A stretch of 64,000 bases of DNA from Candidatus Caldarchaeum subterraneum (lineage in GTDB: Archaea > Thermoproteota > Nitrososphaeria_A > Caldarchaeales > Caldarchaeaceae). The translations under genes and the position numbers were made by a program. The stretch is taken from contig CALHAG010000014.1 in the NCBI GenBank assembly GCA_937934305.1, positions 53,897 through 117,896 on the forward strand. The letters run 5' to 3'. Below are positions 49,161 through 58,049 of the stretch, in pieces. Within the stretch, counting starts at the first letter, position 1. Every line of letters starts with the position of its first letter. A model generated the notes under the pieces. It was not told the DNA's origin. It saw only the letters and a program-made list of their open reading frames with translations, and made no database searches.

Positions 49161-50465
49161 TTATGCTAAGAGGAATGGCAGGTATATGCAGAGGGAGACA
49201 GCGGTCACGATGAGGCCGACTTTAGCGAACCGGAGATAGGGTATTGTCTGACCATATCTGCTCTCCAACACCTCGAGAACTATTACGTTAGACGCCGCGC
49301 CCAAAACCGTGATACCTCCGGCTAGCGTCGAGGAAGTTGCCAAAGTCAACCAGACTTCGACATCGTGGCCGCCTACCCCCATTTCCCTTAGCTGCTGAAT
49401 GGCCAGCTTAGCGAAGGGGACGTTGCTTATCAGCTGACTCATGACCAACGAGATGAAAGTCAGCTGCAGAAGACCCATAGGCCCTGCAGGGTTTCCCGAG
49501 TTCATCATAGAAAAAAGAGGTGAGAGAACCTGTGAACGCCAAACCCCTTCAACCGTTATGAACATTCCGAGGAAGAAGAGTATTGTGCCGAAATCAACTC
49601 GAGAGAGTATCTCTCGCGGAGTGTCTGTGAAAATCCAGAGGGCTGCGGCGGAGACGAATGGGATTAGCCCCCGTGAAGTGATATGCGGCTGCCCTAACGC
49701 GGCGAGGATGTCGTTGACTATGAGTGCGGCCACCGTTACACCTCCGCCGAATGAAGCGAGATAGAACTCTTTCCTCGACCTCACAGTCTCCCACGGGTCT
49801 ATAGGAACCACTACATCCTCCTTAGGAATCTTGTACAGCTTGGTGATAATGAGAGGAGTGATTATGAGGGAGAGAATTGTTGGCGCCGCTAGACGTGTGA
49901 GGAATTCTATGAAGGGGGATTTCATGCCTGACTGGAGGGCGATGAGGATGTTTTGCGGATTGCCTATAGGCGTCATTACGGAGCCAATCGTTATGGATAG
50001 GCAGAGAATCAGGATTGACGCTTCATATCTGCCGCCGAGAGACTTGCCTATCAGAACAGCTATAGGCGGGCCCATTAACGCGACTGTGTCGTTGACGAAG
50101 AAAGCCGACATGAAGCCGAAAAGCAGCGAAGCCGTAATCAACATGGTTCTGGTGTTCCTCATCTTTGAGAGGAAGTAGCTCGAGATGAAGTCCAGGAGAC
50201 CGGAGTGCTCAGCCATCCCCACCAGCGCAAACATCCCTATCAACAGCATAATGACATCCAAGTCTATCAGCTGAATAGCCTCATCCATCCCGACAAGGCC
50301 GAGCAACAACGTGATGGAGGCGCTTAGTATCATGATGGACCAGATGGGAACCTTGGGAAACCTACTCCTTAGGACAACCCCTCCAAGAAGCAGAGCGAGT
50401 ACGACAAGTCCAGAGAAATAAGACGCCGTATTCATTCTATGCATGGGCACGATGTTGTCACACAT
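49161..50465 (-). CDS. ArsB/NhaD-type ion permease
   Basis: A 434-aa membrane protein with about eleven hydrophobic helices and the ion-transporter superfamily hairpins: FVNDTVALMGPPIAVLIG and TIGSVMTPIGNPQNILIAL in the first half, SNVPFAKLAIQQL and STLAGGITVLGAASNVIVLE in the second. This fits the CitMHS/ArsB/NhaD group. Substrate (arsenite, Na+/H+ or dicarboxylate) is not resolved; no ars genes are adjacent. The start may be the ATG at MHRMNTAS a few codons in. Confidence 0.8.
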   Translation of the reverse strand: MCDNIVPMHRMNTASYFSGLVVLALLLGGVVLRSRFPKVPIWSIMILSASITLLLGLVGMDEAIQLIDLDVIMLLIGMFALVGMAEHSGLLDFISSYFLSKMRNTRTMLITASLLFGFMSAFFVNDTVALMGPPIAVLIGKSLGGRYEASILILCLSITIGSVMTPIGNPQNILIALQSGMKSPFIEFLTRLAAPTILSLIITPLIITKLYKIPKEDVVVPIDPWETVRSRKEFYLASFGGGVTVAALIVNDILAALGQPHITSRGLIPFVSAAALWIFTDTPREILSRVDFGTILFFLGMFITVEGVWRSQVLSPLFSMMNSGNPAGPMGLLQLTFISLVMSQLISNVPFAKLAIQQLREMGVGGHDVEVWLTLATSSTLAGGITVLGAASNVIVLEVLESRYGQTIPYLRFAKVGLIVTAVSLCIYLPFLLA

Positions 50466-50496
50466 TTAAGGTTCAAGACCCTTTAGCTCATCTGGG

Positions 50497-51465
50497 GTGA
50501 GGACGGGGCTGGGATTGGCTGTCAAGGTTCCACGGAGCGGCGCTGAGGAGGCTCGGAGAAGGCTCGCCGGCCTCGGGTTGCTGGACAGGGGCCGCCGCAT
50601 CATGAGGAACGGAGAGTTCGTATACATTCCTGTGACACGGCCTGTGGAGCTCGGGTTTGAGGTTGTGTCGGCCTCGCTGCCGGTGGCTGAGCCGAAGGCT
50701 CCCATGTTCAGAGCATCCTATGACGTGGTTGGGTCGGTTGCCATCGTGAACGACATGGATATGGATGTGGAGAATGCTAGGCGGCTAGCAGAGCTAATCA
50801 TGGCGAGGCATAGGCGTGTGAGAACTGTTTTGCAGAAGGTTGGAGAGGTCTCCGGTGTGGAGAGGGTTGCTTCTTTCAGGGTGTTGGCTGGTGACGGTGT
50901 TACCGAGACCGTTTACCGCGAGTCAGGATGTGTCTATAAGCTGGATGTTGCGCGGGTGTTTTTCAGTCCACGTCTCTCGACTGAGCGGCTCCGCGTCGCG
51001 GCGCAGGTCGGCGAAAACGAATCTGTGCTTGACATGTTCGCGGGTGTGGGGCCCTTCTCCATCCTGATAGCCCGTAGACATCTTTCAACAACCATTTGCG
51101 CGGTTGAAAAAAACCACGCCGCATGTAGCTATCTTCTCGAAAACATCAAGCTCAACAAGGTTGAGAAACAGGTCAAGCCCTTCTGTGGCGACGCAGCCGA
51201 AATAGTTCCACAGCTGGATAAACAGTTTAACCGCGTCATCATGAACCTGCCTCATCAATCCCTGAAGTATCTGCCCCTGGCTCTTTCAAAATGTGTATCA
51301 GGCGCTGTCATACATCTCTATGTCGCCGAGGAGCGTGAGGTGGGAGAAAGTGTGTGGGAGCGAATCAAGAGCGTTTATGCTGGGTTATTGTTGAGGGAGA
51401 CGAGGGTTGTGAAAGAAATTTCTCCCCGCATGGTCATCAGGGTCTATGACCTTGTCGTGGGCTGA
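50497..51465 (+). CDS. trm5: Trm5-like tRNA (guanine-37) N1-methyltransferase
   Basis: Trm5 makes m1G37 or the wyosine precursor in tRNA. The 322-aa protein has an N-terminal THUMP-like/D2 region (VKVPRSGAEEARRRLAGLG), DVARVFFSPRLSTERLRVA, motif I LDMFAGVGPFSILIAR, CAVEKNHAACSYLLENI, and the catalytic-site FNRVIMNLPHQSLKYL (NLPH where NPP or NLP is usual). Trm5a/b/c or Taw2 assignment is open. Convergent with a small membrane-protein gene (22-bp overlap). Confidence 0.82.
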   Translation: MRTGLGLAVKVPRSGAEEARRRLAGLGLLDRGRRIMRNGEFVYIPVTRPVELGFEVVSASLPVAEPKAPMFRASYDVVGSVAIVNDMDMDVENARRLAELIMARHRRVRTVLQKVGEVSGVERVASFRVLAGDGVTETVYRESGCVYKLDVARVFFSPRLSTERLRVAAQVGENESVLDMFAGVGPFSILIARRHLSTTICAVEKNHAACSYLLENIKLNKVEKQVKPFCGDAAEIVPQLDKQFNRVIMNLPHQSLKYLPLALSKCVSGAVIHLYVAEEREVGESVWERIKSVYAGLLLRETRVVKEISPRMVIRVYDLVVG

Positions 51466-51827
51466 CGCCGCCAAGCCAGATAAGAGCCGGCTGCTATGAG
51501 AAGCTGGGAGGCTAGGAGACCGTTGTAGCCCCAGAGGCTGAACAAGTAGGCAGCGAACTCATAGTATGTCAGGCCGAACTCTGGCGCGGTCAAAATGTCT
51601 CCGAGAAAAACCGCAAACTTCCCCACGCCATACACCATGCCGATGGCAGATACACGTGGAAGACCAATTATGGCGAGAACCATGACGACAACGTCAGCTC
51701 CAACAAACCCCGCTAATGCATAGGCGTGAGAGGGCGCAACCGTCCAAAGCTCCGCATCAGTTAACAAGAGAACTATGCTGAAGAAAATGGATAAAATAAG
51801 TGGGGCTGCTATGGATGTGTTTCTCAT
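51444..51827 (-). CDS. Small four-helix membrane protein with cupredoxin partner
   Basis: A 127-aa protein with about four hydrophobic helices (PLILSIFFSIVLLLTDA, YALAGFVGADVVVMVLAII, YGVGKFAVFLGDIL, LFSLWGYNGLLASQLLIAAGSYL). I do not recognise the family. It is coupled by ATGA overlap to the cupredoxin gene upstream, which suggests a membrane partner or assembly factor. Confidence 0.6.
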   Translation of the reverse strand: MRNTSIAAPLILSIFFSIVLLLTDAELWTVAPSHAYALAGFVGADVVVMVLAIIGLPRVSAIGMVYGVGKFAVFLGDILTAPEFGLTYYEFAAYLFSLWGYNGLLASQLLIAAGSYLAWRRQPTTRS

Positions 51828-52330
51828 TTCTCCAGAATCCTGATGACACCTTCTTGGCCACGGTCTCTATGACTCGGCCCAGCTGGAGGCGCGACACTGC
51901 AGTAGTACTTGAACTCGCCGGGGATGTTGGCAGTGAATTCTATGACCTGTGTCTGTCCTCTGCTTAGACGGTTTGATTTGACGTTGTATGGTGAGGGGCT
52001 TTTTTCGTCGAGAACGAAGTCGTGGACGATGGGGCCTGTGCTGTTGCCTATTAGCCTGATGCGTATGATGTCGCCGACGTATGCTGTGATTGTCGGGCCT
52101 CCGCGGGAGGCGTTGTAGCCGTAGTCGTTGAGATAGAGGGTGAGGGATACTATGTTTTGTGATGATGGCTGGGTGGTTGCTGGGGTTTGGGTTGTTTCGG
52201 TCTTTGTCGTGGTTGTGTTTGTCTGGGGTGGCTGAGCTGGCTGCAAACCTATCAAAAGAGCGCCGACACCGGCTGCAGCGACCACCAAAACAACAGCAAC
52301 CACTAAACGTCCAGAAACCATGGAGACCAC
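51824..52330 (-). CDS. Secreted cupredoxin (blue-copper-like)
   Basis: The 168-aa protein has an N-terminal membrane segment (VVAVVLVVAAAGVGALLIG), a Thr/Gln-rich linker, and a cupredoxin domain with copper ligands in GPIVHDFVLDE (His) and EFKYYCSVAPPAGPSHRDRG (Cys and His). The axial position after the second His has no clear Met. It would be an extracellular, membrane-tethered electron carrier, perhaps for a haem-copper oxidase elsewhere. Confidence 0.8.
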   Translation of the reverse strand: MVSMVSGRLVVAVVLVVAAAGVGALLIGLQPAQPPQTNTTTTKTETTQTPATTQPSSQNIVSLTLYLNDYGYNASRGGPTITAYVGDIIRIRLIGNSTGPIVHDFVLDEKSPSPYNVKSNRLSRGQTQVIEFTANIPGEFKYYCSVAPPAGPSHRDRGQEGVIRILEK

Positions 52331-52403
52331 CTCAACTCCTCAGATAAAACCATTGTCCATAATCCATACACAACACTTTTTATCACCAGCCTTGCAGCAA
52401 AGC

Positions 52404-52411
52404 CATAAAAA
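52404..52411 (+). promoter_or_regulatory. TATA-like box for hisD
   Basis: CATAAAAA lies about 26-33 bp before the TTG at 52437, supporting that start over the longer frame from 52320. Confidence 0.35.
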
Positions 52412-52436
52412 CGGCTACTCCCAACTCCTGCATGGG

Positions 52437-53723
52437 TTGAGGTTCTACAGGGTCAACGCCAATAACGTGGCTGAAGTTGCTGCCGAGATTGTTTCTGTGA
52501 GAAAATCCTTTGACCACTATGTTGAAGTGGTGCGGAGAGTTGTTGAGGATGTTAGGGCACGGGGTGATGAGGCGCTTATCGAGTATGTGAAAAAATTTGA
52601 CTCACCTGCGATAGATATGGAGAGGCTTCGTGTCCCTGTGGAGAAGCTTGCCGACGCCTATGCACGGCTCGACGATGCGACGAAAAAGGCTCTCAAAAAA
52701 TCTTCAGAGAATATAGCAAGGGTCTGTAAATCTCAGTTGAAGAGGTTGTTTTCCAGTGTCAGGGTTGAGGAGGGTGTTTTCGTTGTTCATCGACCTTCCC
52801 CGCTTTCCTCGGTTGGTTGCTATGTTCCCGGAGGAGGGGCTGCCTATCCGAGCACTGTTTTGATGACTGTTGTCCCCGCAAAGGTCGCAGAGGTCCCCCG
52901 AATAGCTGTCTTCACACCGCCCACACGTGAAGGAAACATTCCAACGGTTGTCGCCGCGGCGCTGTATCTAACCGGTGTCAAAGAAGTTTACTGTGCAGGA
53001 GGCCCACACGCGATAGCCGCTATGGCCTACGGCACCGCGACCATCAAGCCTGTGGCGAAAATAATCGGCCCCGGTGGAGCCTATGTGACAGCGGCCAAAA
53101 AACTTGTCAGCAGTGATGTTGCAGTGGATATGTTGGCCGGCCCTACAGAGCTCTGCGTATACGCCGACGATGTCGCCGACGCCGAGAACGTGGCGCTGGA
53201 GATGTGCGCCCAGGCCGAGCACAGCGTGGATACTCTGGTTGGTTTGGTGACGACCTCTGATGAGCTGGTGAACGAGGTACTAAAGTTTCTGAAACTAGTT
53301 ACACCGAGGCTGGAGCGCGGCGAGATTGTGAACGAGACTCTTCAGAAAAACGGCTACGCAGTCGTCTGCGACAAACCCACGACAGCAGCCGCCTTGATAC
53401 AAGCCCTCGCTCCCGAGCATCTCTACATCGTCTCCAAACACGAGAAGCTGTTACAGAGTGTCACGAATGCGGGGTTGATTTCCATCGGCCGCTACACATC
53501 ACCGGCGCTATGCGACTACGTGGTCGGTGTTAACCATGTTTTGCCCACGATGGGGCAGGCGGCTGTGAGAGGAGGGTTGAGCATACTCGACTACGTGAAG
53601 ATAGTGACGGAGGTGAGGGTTTTGAAGGGTGCGGCGAAGCGTCTCGGCAGACACGCTGCTCAACTGGCTCGGGCGGAGGGGTTGACGGCCCACGCAGCGG
53701 CTGCGTCCAAAACAATCGACTAG
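52437..53723 (+). CDS. hisD: Histidinol dehydrogenase
   Basis: HisD performs the last two steps of histidine synthesis. Key segments are VGCYVPGGGAAYPSTVLMT, YCAGGPHAIAAMAYGTATI, IIGPGGAYVTAAKKLV, MLAGPTELCVYADD, the zinc-site AQAEHSVDTLVGLV and APEHLYIVSK, and the C-terminal GLSILDYVK. I chose the TTG at 52437 (428 aa, the usual family length) because a TATA-like box precedes it and the longer N-terminus overlaps the opposite cupredoxin gene and is not family-like. No other his genes are near. Confidence 0.93.
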   Translation: MRFYRVNANNVAEVAAEIVSVRKSFDHYVEVVRRVVEDVRARGDEALIEYVKKFDSPAIDMERLRVPVEKLADAYARLDDATKKALKKSSENIARVCKSQLKRLFSSVRVEEGVFVVHRPSPLSSVGCYVPGGGAAYPSTVLMTVVPAKVAEVPRIAVFTPPTREGNIPTVVAAALYLTGVKEVYCAGGPHAIAAMAYGTATIKPVAKIIGPGGAYVTAAKKLVSSDVAVDMLAGPTELCVYADDVADAENVALEMCAQAEHSVDTLVGLVTTSDELVNEVLKFLKLVTPRLERGEIVNETLQKNGYAVVCDKPTTAAALIQALAPEHLYIVSKHEKLLQSVTNAGLISIGRYTSPALCDYVVGVNHVLPTMGQAAVRGGLSILDYVKIVTEVRVLKGAAKRLGRHAAQLARAEGLTAHAAAASKTID

Positions 53724-54298
53724 ACATCCAATAGCCTGCGGACAGGAACATTTTTTCGCGACACATAGGGGGAACCAGCTATGTAGAAGCGGAGCAGCCT
53801 ATGTGCGTCGGCTGTCACACCAATACGCCGCGTTACCGCGATTTTCGCAAACCTGTAGCCATCATCCCATAGCCAAACCCTCTCCGAAGCACAGAGGTCC
53901 TCGCCGTCAAAAGACCTATCAACACCGAGGGCCCTGCACAACCTCCCCGGCCCATCAAGCCTGCCCTCAACATTTGCAAGAGGCTCCGCAGCCCTCAACA
54001 AAACCGCTTCACCTCCGCCACGCACCACGTTCATGCAGTAATGTGTGTGAACCATGTAGACATAGAGCGTCCCCGGCGGCCCAAACATGCTTTTGTTACG
54101 TCTCGTCATTCCCTTGTAGGCGTGGTTAGCTTTGTCGTTTTTCACATACGCCTCCGTTTCGACGATGCGGCAGCTCATGACGATGCCGCCGCGTCTAACA
54201 CATAACACTTTGCCCAGAAGAGGCTTCGCCAGCTCCACGGTGTCCCGGTCGTAGAAGCCGCGGTCGAGACGATAAGTCGACAAGCTCTCACACTTCAA
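53720..54298 (-). CDS. 3-methyladenine DNA glycosylase (AAG/MPG family)
   Basis: The 192-aa enzyme has the AAG fold landmarks: LAKPLLGKVLCV, the active-site Glu in CRIVETEAYVKNDKANHAYKG, GPPGTLYVYMVHTHYCMNVV, VLLRAAEPL, and DGPGRLCRALGVDRSFDG. It excises alkylated purines. Its first codons overlap the end of the UDG gene by 11 bp, forming a two-gene base-excision-repair unit. Confidence 0.93.
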   Translation of the reverse strand: MKCESLSTYRLDRGFYDRDTVELAKPLLGKVLCVRRGGIVMSCRIVETEAYVKNDKANHAYKGMTRRNKSMFGPPGTLYVYMVHTHYCMNVVRGGGEAVLLRAAEPLANVEGRLDGPGRLCRALGVDRSFDGEDLCASERVWLWDDGYRFAKIAVTRRIGVTADAHRLLRFYIAGSPYVSRKNVPVRRLLDV

Positions 54299-54881
54299 AG
54301 AGCGTTTTCTGCTTATCGAAAGTTCTCAGATTTTCCAAAAGTTCGCGAGCCTTCTTGATGTCGTTGAAGAAGGTTTCTCTGTTCCCTGGGTTGTAGAGGG
54401 CCGCTGCTGGATGATAGGTGCAGAAAAACCTGCGGCCCATTTTCTCGAAGGCTTTCCCCCTCACCGCTGTCACAGAAGATACTCCTAGAAGTGTCTGAAC
54501 AGCGACCGACCCCAGCAAAACAATCAACCGCGGATTCACAGCCTCAATCTGTCTAAAGAGATACTTGTTTGTGCAGATTTCTCTCTCTTCTGGTGTCGGC
54601 TCACGGTTTTCCGGCGGCCTGCACTTAACCACGTTGGTGATGAAAACATCCTCTCGCCTGATGCCCGCTTTCTCCAACGCCTCGGTCAACAACCTGCCCG
54701 AGCGGCCCACAAACGGCCTCCCCTGCAAATCCTCCTCCTCGCCGGGGCCCTCGCCGATAAACATCAGCTCCGCCCGCGGACTACCCTCACCAGGCACAGC
54801 ATTCCTCCTACCTCTCCACAGCGGACAAAGCCGACAAGCCCTCACCTCCTCAGCGATAGCGTCCAGCACAAAACACAGCAT
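54288..54881 (-). CDS. Family 4 uracil-DNA glycosylase (Fe-S)
   Basis: The 197-aa protein has CRLCPLWRGRRNAVPGEG with two Fe-S Cys, motif A MFIGEGPGEEEDLQGRPFVG, VFITNVVKCRPPENREPTPEEREIC with the other two Cys, and motif B TYHPAALYNPG-like FFCTYHPAAALYNP. It removes uracil arising by cytosine deamination, a major hazard in thermophiles. Co-transcribed with the AAG-like glycosylase. Confidence 0.93.
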   Translation of the reverse strand: MLCFVLDAIAEEVRACRLCPLWRGRRNAVPGEGSPRAELMFIGEGPGEEEDLQGRPFVGRSGRLLTEALEKAGIRREDVFITNVVKCRPPENREPTPEEREICTNKYLFRQIEAVNPRLIVLLGSVAVQTLLGVSSVTAVRGKAFEKMGRRFFCTYHPAAALYNPGNRETFFNDIKKARELLENLRTFDKQKTLFEV

Positions 54882-54950
54882 CCCGTCTGCCGTATAAAGA
54901 TGCTGAGTAGGTTATCATGGTTTTAATTTTAGGCCACTGCTCCCGAGGCC

Positions 54951-55421
54951 ATGCTTAGGGTCGGAGATGTTGCGCCGGGGTTTGAGCTTGTCTCCCACAC
55001 CGGCGAGCGGATAAACCTCGAGAAGCTAAGAGGCCGCTACGTTGTCTTGTTTTTCTACCCTAAGGATGGGTCGCCGGGATGCACTCGGGAAAACTGTCTA
55101 CTCCGCGACAATTTTGAGAAGTTTGAGAAGCTGGGCGCCGTTACGCTGGGGATAAGCCGCGACAGCGTCGAGAGCCACAAACGATTCGCCGAGAAACACG
55201 GGTTCACGCATCATCTTTTGAGCGACCCATCAGGCGAGGTGGTGAAAGCCTATGGCGCCGCTGGATTGTTTGGGATAACCAAGAGAATAACTTACGTCAT
55301 AGACCCTGAGGGCCGGGTTGCTAAGATAATTCAGTCAATCAACCCCTCTACACATGTTTCAGAGGCCTTGAAAACACTCGAAACCATCAGCTCTTCAGAA
55401 GCGTCGAGAACAGAGAGTTAA
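54951..55421 (+). CDS. bcp: Peroxiredoxin (Bcp/PrxQ type)
   Basis: The 156-aa thioredoxin-fold protein has VGDVAPGFELVSHTGE, FFYPKDGSPGCTRENCLLRDN with the peroxidatic Cys (GCT) and the resolving Cys five residues on, and SDPSGEVVKAYGAAG. It reduces hydroperoxides. The 3' end overlaps the convergent SCP2 gene by 35 bp. Confidence 0.93.
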   Translation: MLRVGDVAPGFELVSHTGERINLEKLRGRYVVLFFYPKDGSPGCTRENCLLRDNFEKFEKLGAVTLGISRDSVESHKRFAEKHGFTHHLLSDPSGEVVKAYGAAGLFGITKRITYVIDPEGRVAKIIQSINPSTHVSEALKTLETISSSEASRTES

Positions 55422-55791
55422 GCTCCTGCGCCGCAAACACATCGCCCTTAATCTTTATCCTCCCCGAGAAAAACGCCTTAACCGCGTCCAGTTCTCCACG
55501 AAGTATGGAGACAAGGTCCTGATGGCTCGACTCGACTGTCGCCGACGGGTTGGGATGCAGCCCCTCAGTCACTGTTAGGCCCGACCCCGTGGAGTGTATG
55601 TAGAAGGGGTTTCCGTCGCTGGGCTTGAACTGGACAACCTTGCTCCAGCCCGCGGCCTTGCGAGAAACCTCTGGATGTGTTTTCGCGGCCTCAACCAGCC
55701 GCTGCGCCTGCATCAGGGCTTCATCGCTGCCCAAACCCGACCACGTAAAGAACCATCTCTCAGCCCATATAAACCTGTCGCAGAAAACCAC
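55387..55791 (-). CDS. SCP2 sterol-carrier-domain protein
   Basis: The 134-aa protein has a single SCP2-like domain: SKVVQFKPSDGNPFYIHSTGSGLTV split over strands, ATVESSHQDLVSILRGELDAVKAFFSGRIKIKGD, and a C-terminal helix. Such stand-alone domains bind lipids or fatty-acyl chains. No partner enzyme is adjacent. Confidence 0.8.
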   Translation of the reverse strand: MVFCDRFIWAERWFFTWSGLGSDEALMQAQRLVEAAKTHPEVSRKAAGWSKVVQFKPSDGNPFYIHSTGSGLTVTEGLHPNPSATVESSHQDLVSILRGELDAVKAFFSGRIKIKGDVFAAQELNSLFSTLLKS

Positions 55792-55824
55792 AGCCTATAA
55801 ATCCCTCACCTCATTTAAGCATCC

Positions 55825-56424
55825 GTGTCCATAAGCCGACGGGGCCGTGGCCTCTTCGAGAAAAGCATATCACCGATTGTCAATCTTCTCGCCCAACTTC
55901 ACGTCACCCCAAACATGCTTACAACAGCCGGTCTCCTGCTTACGGCGACGGCTACACTCTGCTACTATCTATCCCAAGCCGACCCCGTTTACTTCCTTGT
56001 TTCAGGAGCCTTGCTGGCGGCGGGCTCTTTCCTCGACGGACTGGACGGCTCTTTAGCCCGTCTACTCGGCAGCCAATCAAATTTCGGAGCATTTCTCGAC
56101 TCATTCACAGACAGGATATCGGATAGCTTGATTGTGTTGGGTTTTTTGCTGTCGGGCGCTGTGGACGCTGTGCTGGCTCTCGGAATGCTTGCTTCAAGCA
56201 TGCTCGTGAGCTACGCGAGAGCTCGGGCTGAGGGGCTTGGAGTGAGTCTGAAAGAGGTGGGGGTCGGCGAGAGAGCTGTTAGGCTATTGGCCGCTATAGC
56301 GGCAACATTCACCGCATACATCAACCCGCTCACTCTCTTCGCAGCAGCAATCTTCATTACAGTGGTCTCGATTATAACTGTGGTTCAACGGTTTATTGCA
56401 ACGGCTGCGGCGTTGAGGAGGTGA
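55825..56424 (+). CDS. CDP-alcohol phosphatidyltransferase (archaetidylinositol-phosphate-synthase-like)
   Basis: A 199-aa membrane enzyme with the CDP-OH-P signature DGLDGSLARLLG followed by FGAFLDSFTD (D-G-x2-A-R-x8-G-x3-D-x3-D), after an N-terminal ISPIVNLLAQLHVTPNMLT. Archaeal members make archaetidylinositol phosphate or related head groups. It is followed 4 bp later by trmO. Confidence 0.85.
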   Translation: MSISRRGRGLFEKSISPIVNLLAQLHVTPNMLTTAGLLLTATATLCYYLSQADPVYFLVSGALLAAGSFLDGLDGSLARLLGSQSNFGAFLDSFTDRISDSLIVLGFLLSGAVDAVLALGMLASSMLVSYARARAEGLGVSLKEVGVGERAVRLLAAIAATFTAYINPLTLFAAAIFITVVSIITVVQRFIATAAALRR

Positions 56425-56428
56425 TTGC

Positions 56429-56896
56429 ATGATTACGCTCAGGCCCATAGGTGTTGTTGTGGAGGGTATGCCTGTCGAGAAGAGTGTTGAGTGGAGCAGG
56501 TGGCGCAACACCTCTTTCATAGAGGTTTATCCCGAGTATAGGGAGGGGCTGAGGGGCCTCGGCGAATACAGCCACGTCTACGTCATCTACTTCATGCATC
56601 TGGAGAGACGTGTGCAGCTTGTTATCCGTCCCCGCGGCAGGTCGGATATGCCTGAGGTGGGTGTCTTCGCTTTCCGAGGCCCTACACGGCCAAACCCAAT
56701 AGGGCTGACCCTTTGCAGGCTCATCGAGGTCACAGCAGATGGGTTAAGGGTTCTTGGCTTAGACGCTTTCCCCGGCACACCTGTCCTCGACATCAAGCCC
56801 TACGACTATTATGACGTCGTGGAGAAGCCGCGTGTCCCCGAATGGTTCATCCGTCTATGGAGCGAAAACCACTCCAGCGGTCATCCGATGCCCTGA
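56429..56896 (+). CDS. trmO: TrmO-like tRNA (t6A37) N6-methyltransferase
   Basis: The 155-aa protein has the TsaA/TrmO beta-barrel pattern: LRPIGVVVEGMP, EYREGLRGLGEYSHVYVIYFMH, VGVFAFRGPTRPNPIGLTL, and GLDAFPGTPVLDIKPYD. It uses SAM. The 3' end overlaps the convergent arcadin-like gene by 16 bp. Confidence 0.9.
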   Translation: MITLRPIGVVVEGMPVEKSVEWSRWRNTSFIEVYPEYREGLRGLGEYSHVYVIYFMHLERRVQLVIRPRGRSDMPEVGVFAFRGPTRPNPIGLTLCRLIEVTADGLRVLGLDAFPGTPVLDIKPYDYYDVVEKPRVPEWFIRLWSENHSSGHPMP

Positions 56897-57234
56897 GGCC
56901 TCTTGAAAACAATTGAGCCGTCGCTAAAAGTAACATCGTAAACCTCGTTAACCTCCAGCCTCACGTTCAACATATCATACTCCTGCTCAGTCACATAGAG
57001 GATTATTTTTGGAAAAAGGTTTTCACGATTTATGGGCATGAGGCCCATGGACTGGAGCTGAAGCATCGCTGTCTGAAGCATCCGTTGAACCATCGCCGAC
57101 TCCTCACCCATGCCCACAGCCTGAAAACCGCTGCTTCTCCTCACTTCAACAAGTTCGATGATTTTCCCCGGCCGCATCGTCTCAGGGTCTGTGTAGCTTG
57201 TTATACGCTGAACCTTTACCAGAACCATTTCCAC
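56881..57234 (-). CDS. Small conserved archaeal protein, possibly arcadin-1-like
   Basis: The 117-aa protein starts MVLVKVQRITSYTDPETMRPGK, has a helical middle (SAMVQRMLQTAMLQLQSMG) and ends in short strands (KIILYVTEQEYDML, YDVTFSDGSIVFK). Size and fold plan recall arcadin-1 of crenactin clusters, but the match is from memory and weak. No crenactin or other arcadin gene lies in the window. Confidence 0.4.
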   Translation of the reverse strand: MEMVLVKVQRITSYTDPETMRPGKIIELVEVRRSSGFQAVGMGEESAMVQRMLQTAMLQLQSMGLMPINRENLFPKIILYVTEQEYDMLNVRLEVNEVYDVTFSDGSIVFKRPQGIG

Positions 57235-57266
57235 AATACAGGCCTATATGCTCGATATAAGTGCTG

Positions 57267-57689
57267 CTACATCTCTTCTTCGGTTTTCTCCTCCTCCAGC
57301 TCCTCGAGAAACCTCCGGTATTCATCGGCGTCGAGCAGCTTTTCAAGCTCCGAGGGGTCTGAGAGCTCTATCTTCGCAATCCATCCCTCTGTGTAGGGTG
57401 ATTCGTTAAGTATCTCAGGATGGTCGAGAAGCTTGGAGTTAACTTCCACAACCCGTCCCGACACGGGTGCGAGAACATCTGCGGTGGATTTGACCGATTC
57501 AACTGTTCCCAAGACTTCGCGGGCGTGAACTTTCGTGTTTATGTGCGGAAGCTCGACGTAGATAATTTCGCGGAGCTTCTTCTGCGCATAGTCGGTGATG
57601 CCCACGACGGCGTGCTTCTTCTCGGGCAAAACCCATTCATGGTCTTTTGTGTAGAGAAGTTCGTCGGGGACCTCGTATGTCTCGGACAT
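57267..57689 (-). CDS. gcvH: Glycine cleavage system H protein
   Basis: The 140-aa protein has YTKDHEWVLPEKKHAVVGITDYAQKKL and the lipoyl-lysine motif GTVESVKSTADVLAPVSG (Lys in SVKST), followed by a conserved NESPYTEGWIAKIE. GcvH carries the aminomethyl group among GcvP, GcvT and Lpd, none of which is in the window. It may also serve lipoylation of the split E2 lipoyl protein. Confidence 0.94.
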   Translation of the reverse strand: MSETYEVPDELLYTKDHEWVLPEKKHAVVGITDYAQKKLREIIYVELPHINTKVHAREVLGTVESVKSTADVLAPVSGRVVEVNSKLLDHPEILNESPYTEGWIAKIELSDPSELEKLLDADEYRRFLEELEEEKTEEEM

Positions 57690-57814
57690 GGGTCACCAAG
57701 CGTAACCAAAATTGCCTTTATTTAAACAAGAATCTGCGCAGCCCTTTCTCGGGTCTAAGTACGGTAATTAAAGGGACTGGGTTGAAAGGATGGTATATAA
57801 TTGATTTACGCAAT

Positions 57815-57822
57815 CTATATAA
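57815..57822 (+). promoter_or_regulatory. TATA-like box for the small zinc-ribbon gene
   Basis: CTATATAA lies about 30-37 bp before the ATG at 57852. Its position inside the longer in-frame extension from 57801 supports the ATG at 57852. Confidence 0.5.
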
Positions 57823-57851
57823 CCCAACAAAACACCACAAAAGTGGTTAAA

Positions 57852-58049
57852 ATGGTGCAGAAAACTGTGTTGGTTCAGAAGACATCGGCGAGAAGGAGCT
57901 ACGCCAACGGCTACAAGTACTGCTCCCGTTGCAGGGTCTACCACCTGACGGATGGAGTGCGCTGCCCCTACTGCGGCATACTGCTGCGGAACAGCCCTCG
58001 GAAGAAGAAGCCGTCAGCCACCAGCAGATACGTCAGAATCGAGCTCTAG
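57852..58049 (+). CDS. Small zinc-ribbon protein
   Basis: A 65-aa protein with a zinc ribbon YCSRCRVYHLTDGVRCPYCG (CxxC-x10-CxxC) between a basic N-terminus (QKTSARRSYANGYK) and a basic C-terminal tail (PRKKKPSATSRYVRIE). It probably binds nucleic acid. I do not recognise a named family. Confidence 0.75.
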   Translation: MVQKTVLVQKTSARRSYANGYKYCSRCRVYHLTDGVRCPYCGILLRNSPRKKKPSATSRYVRIEL

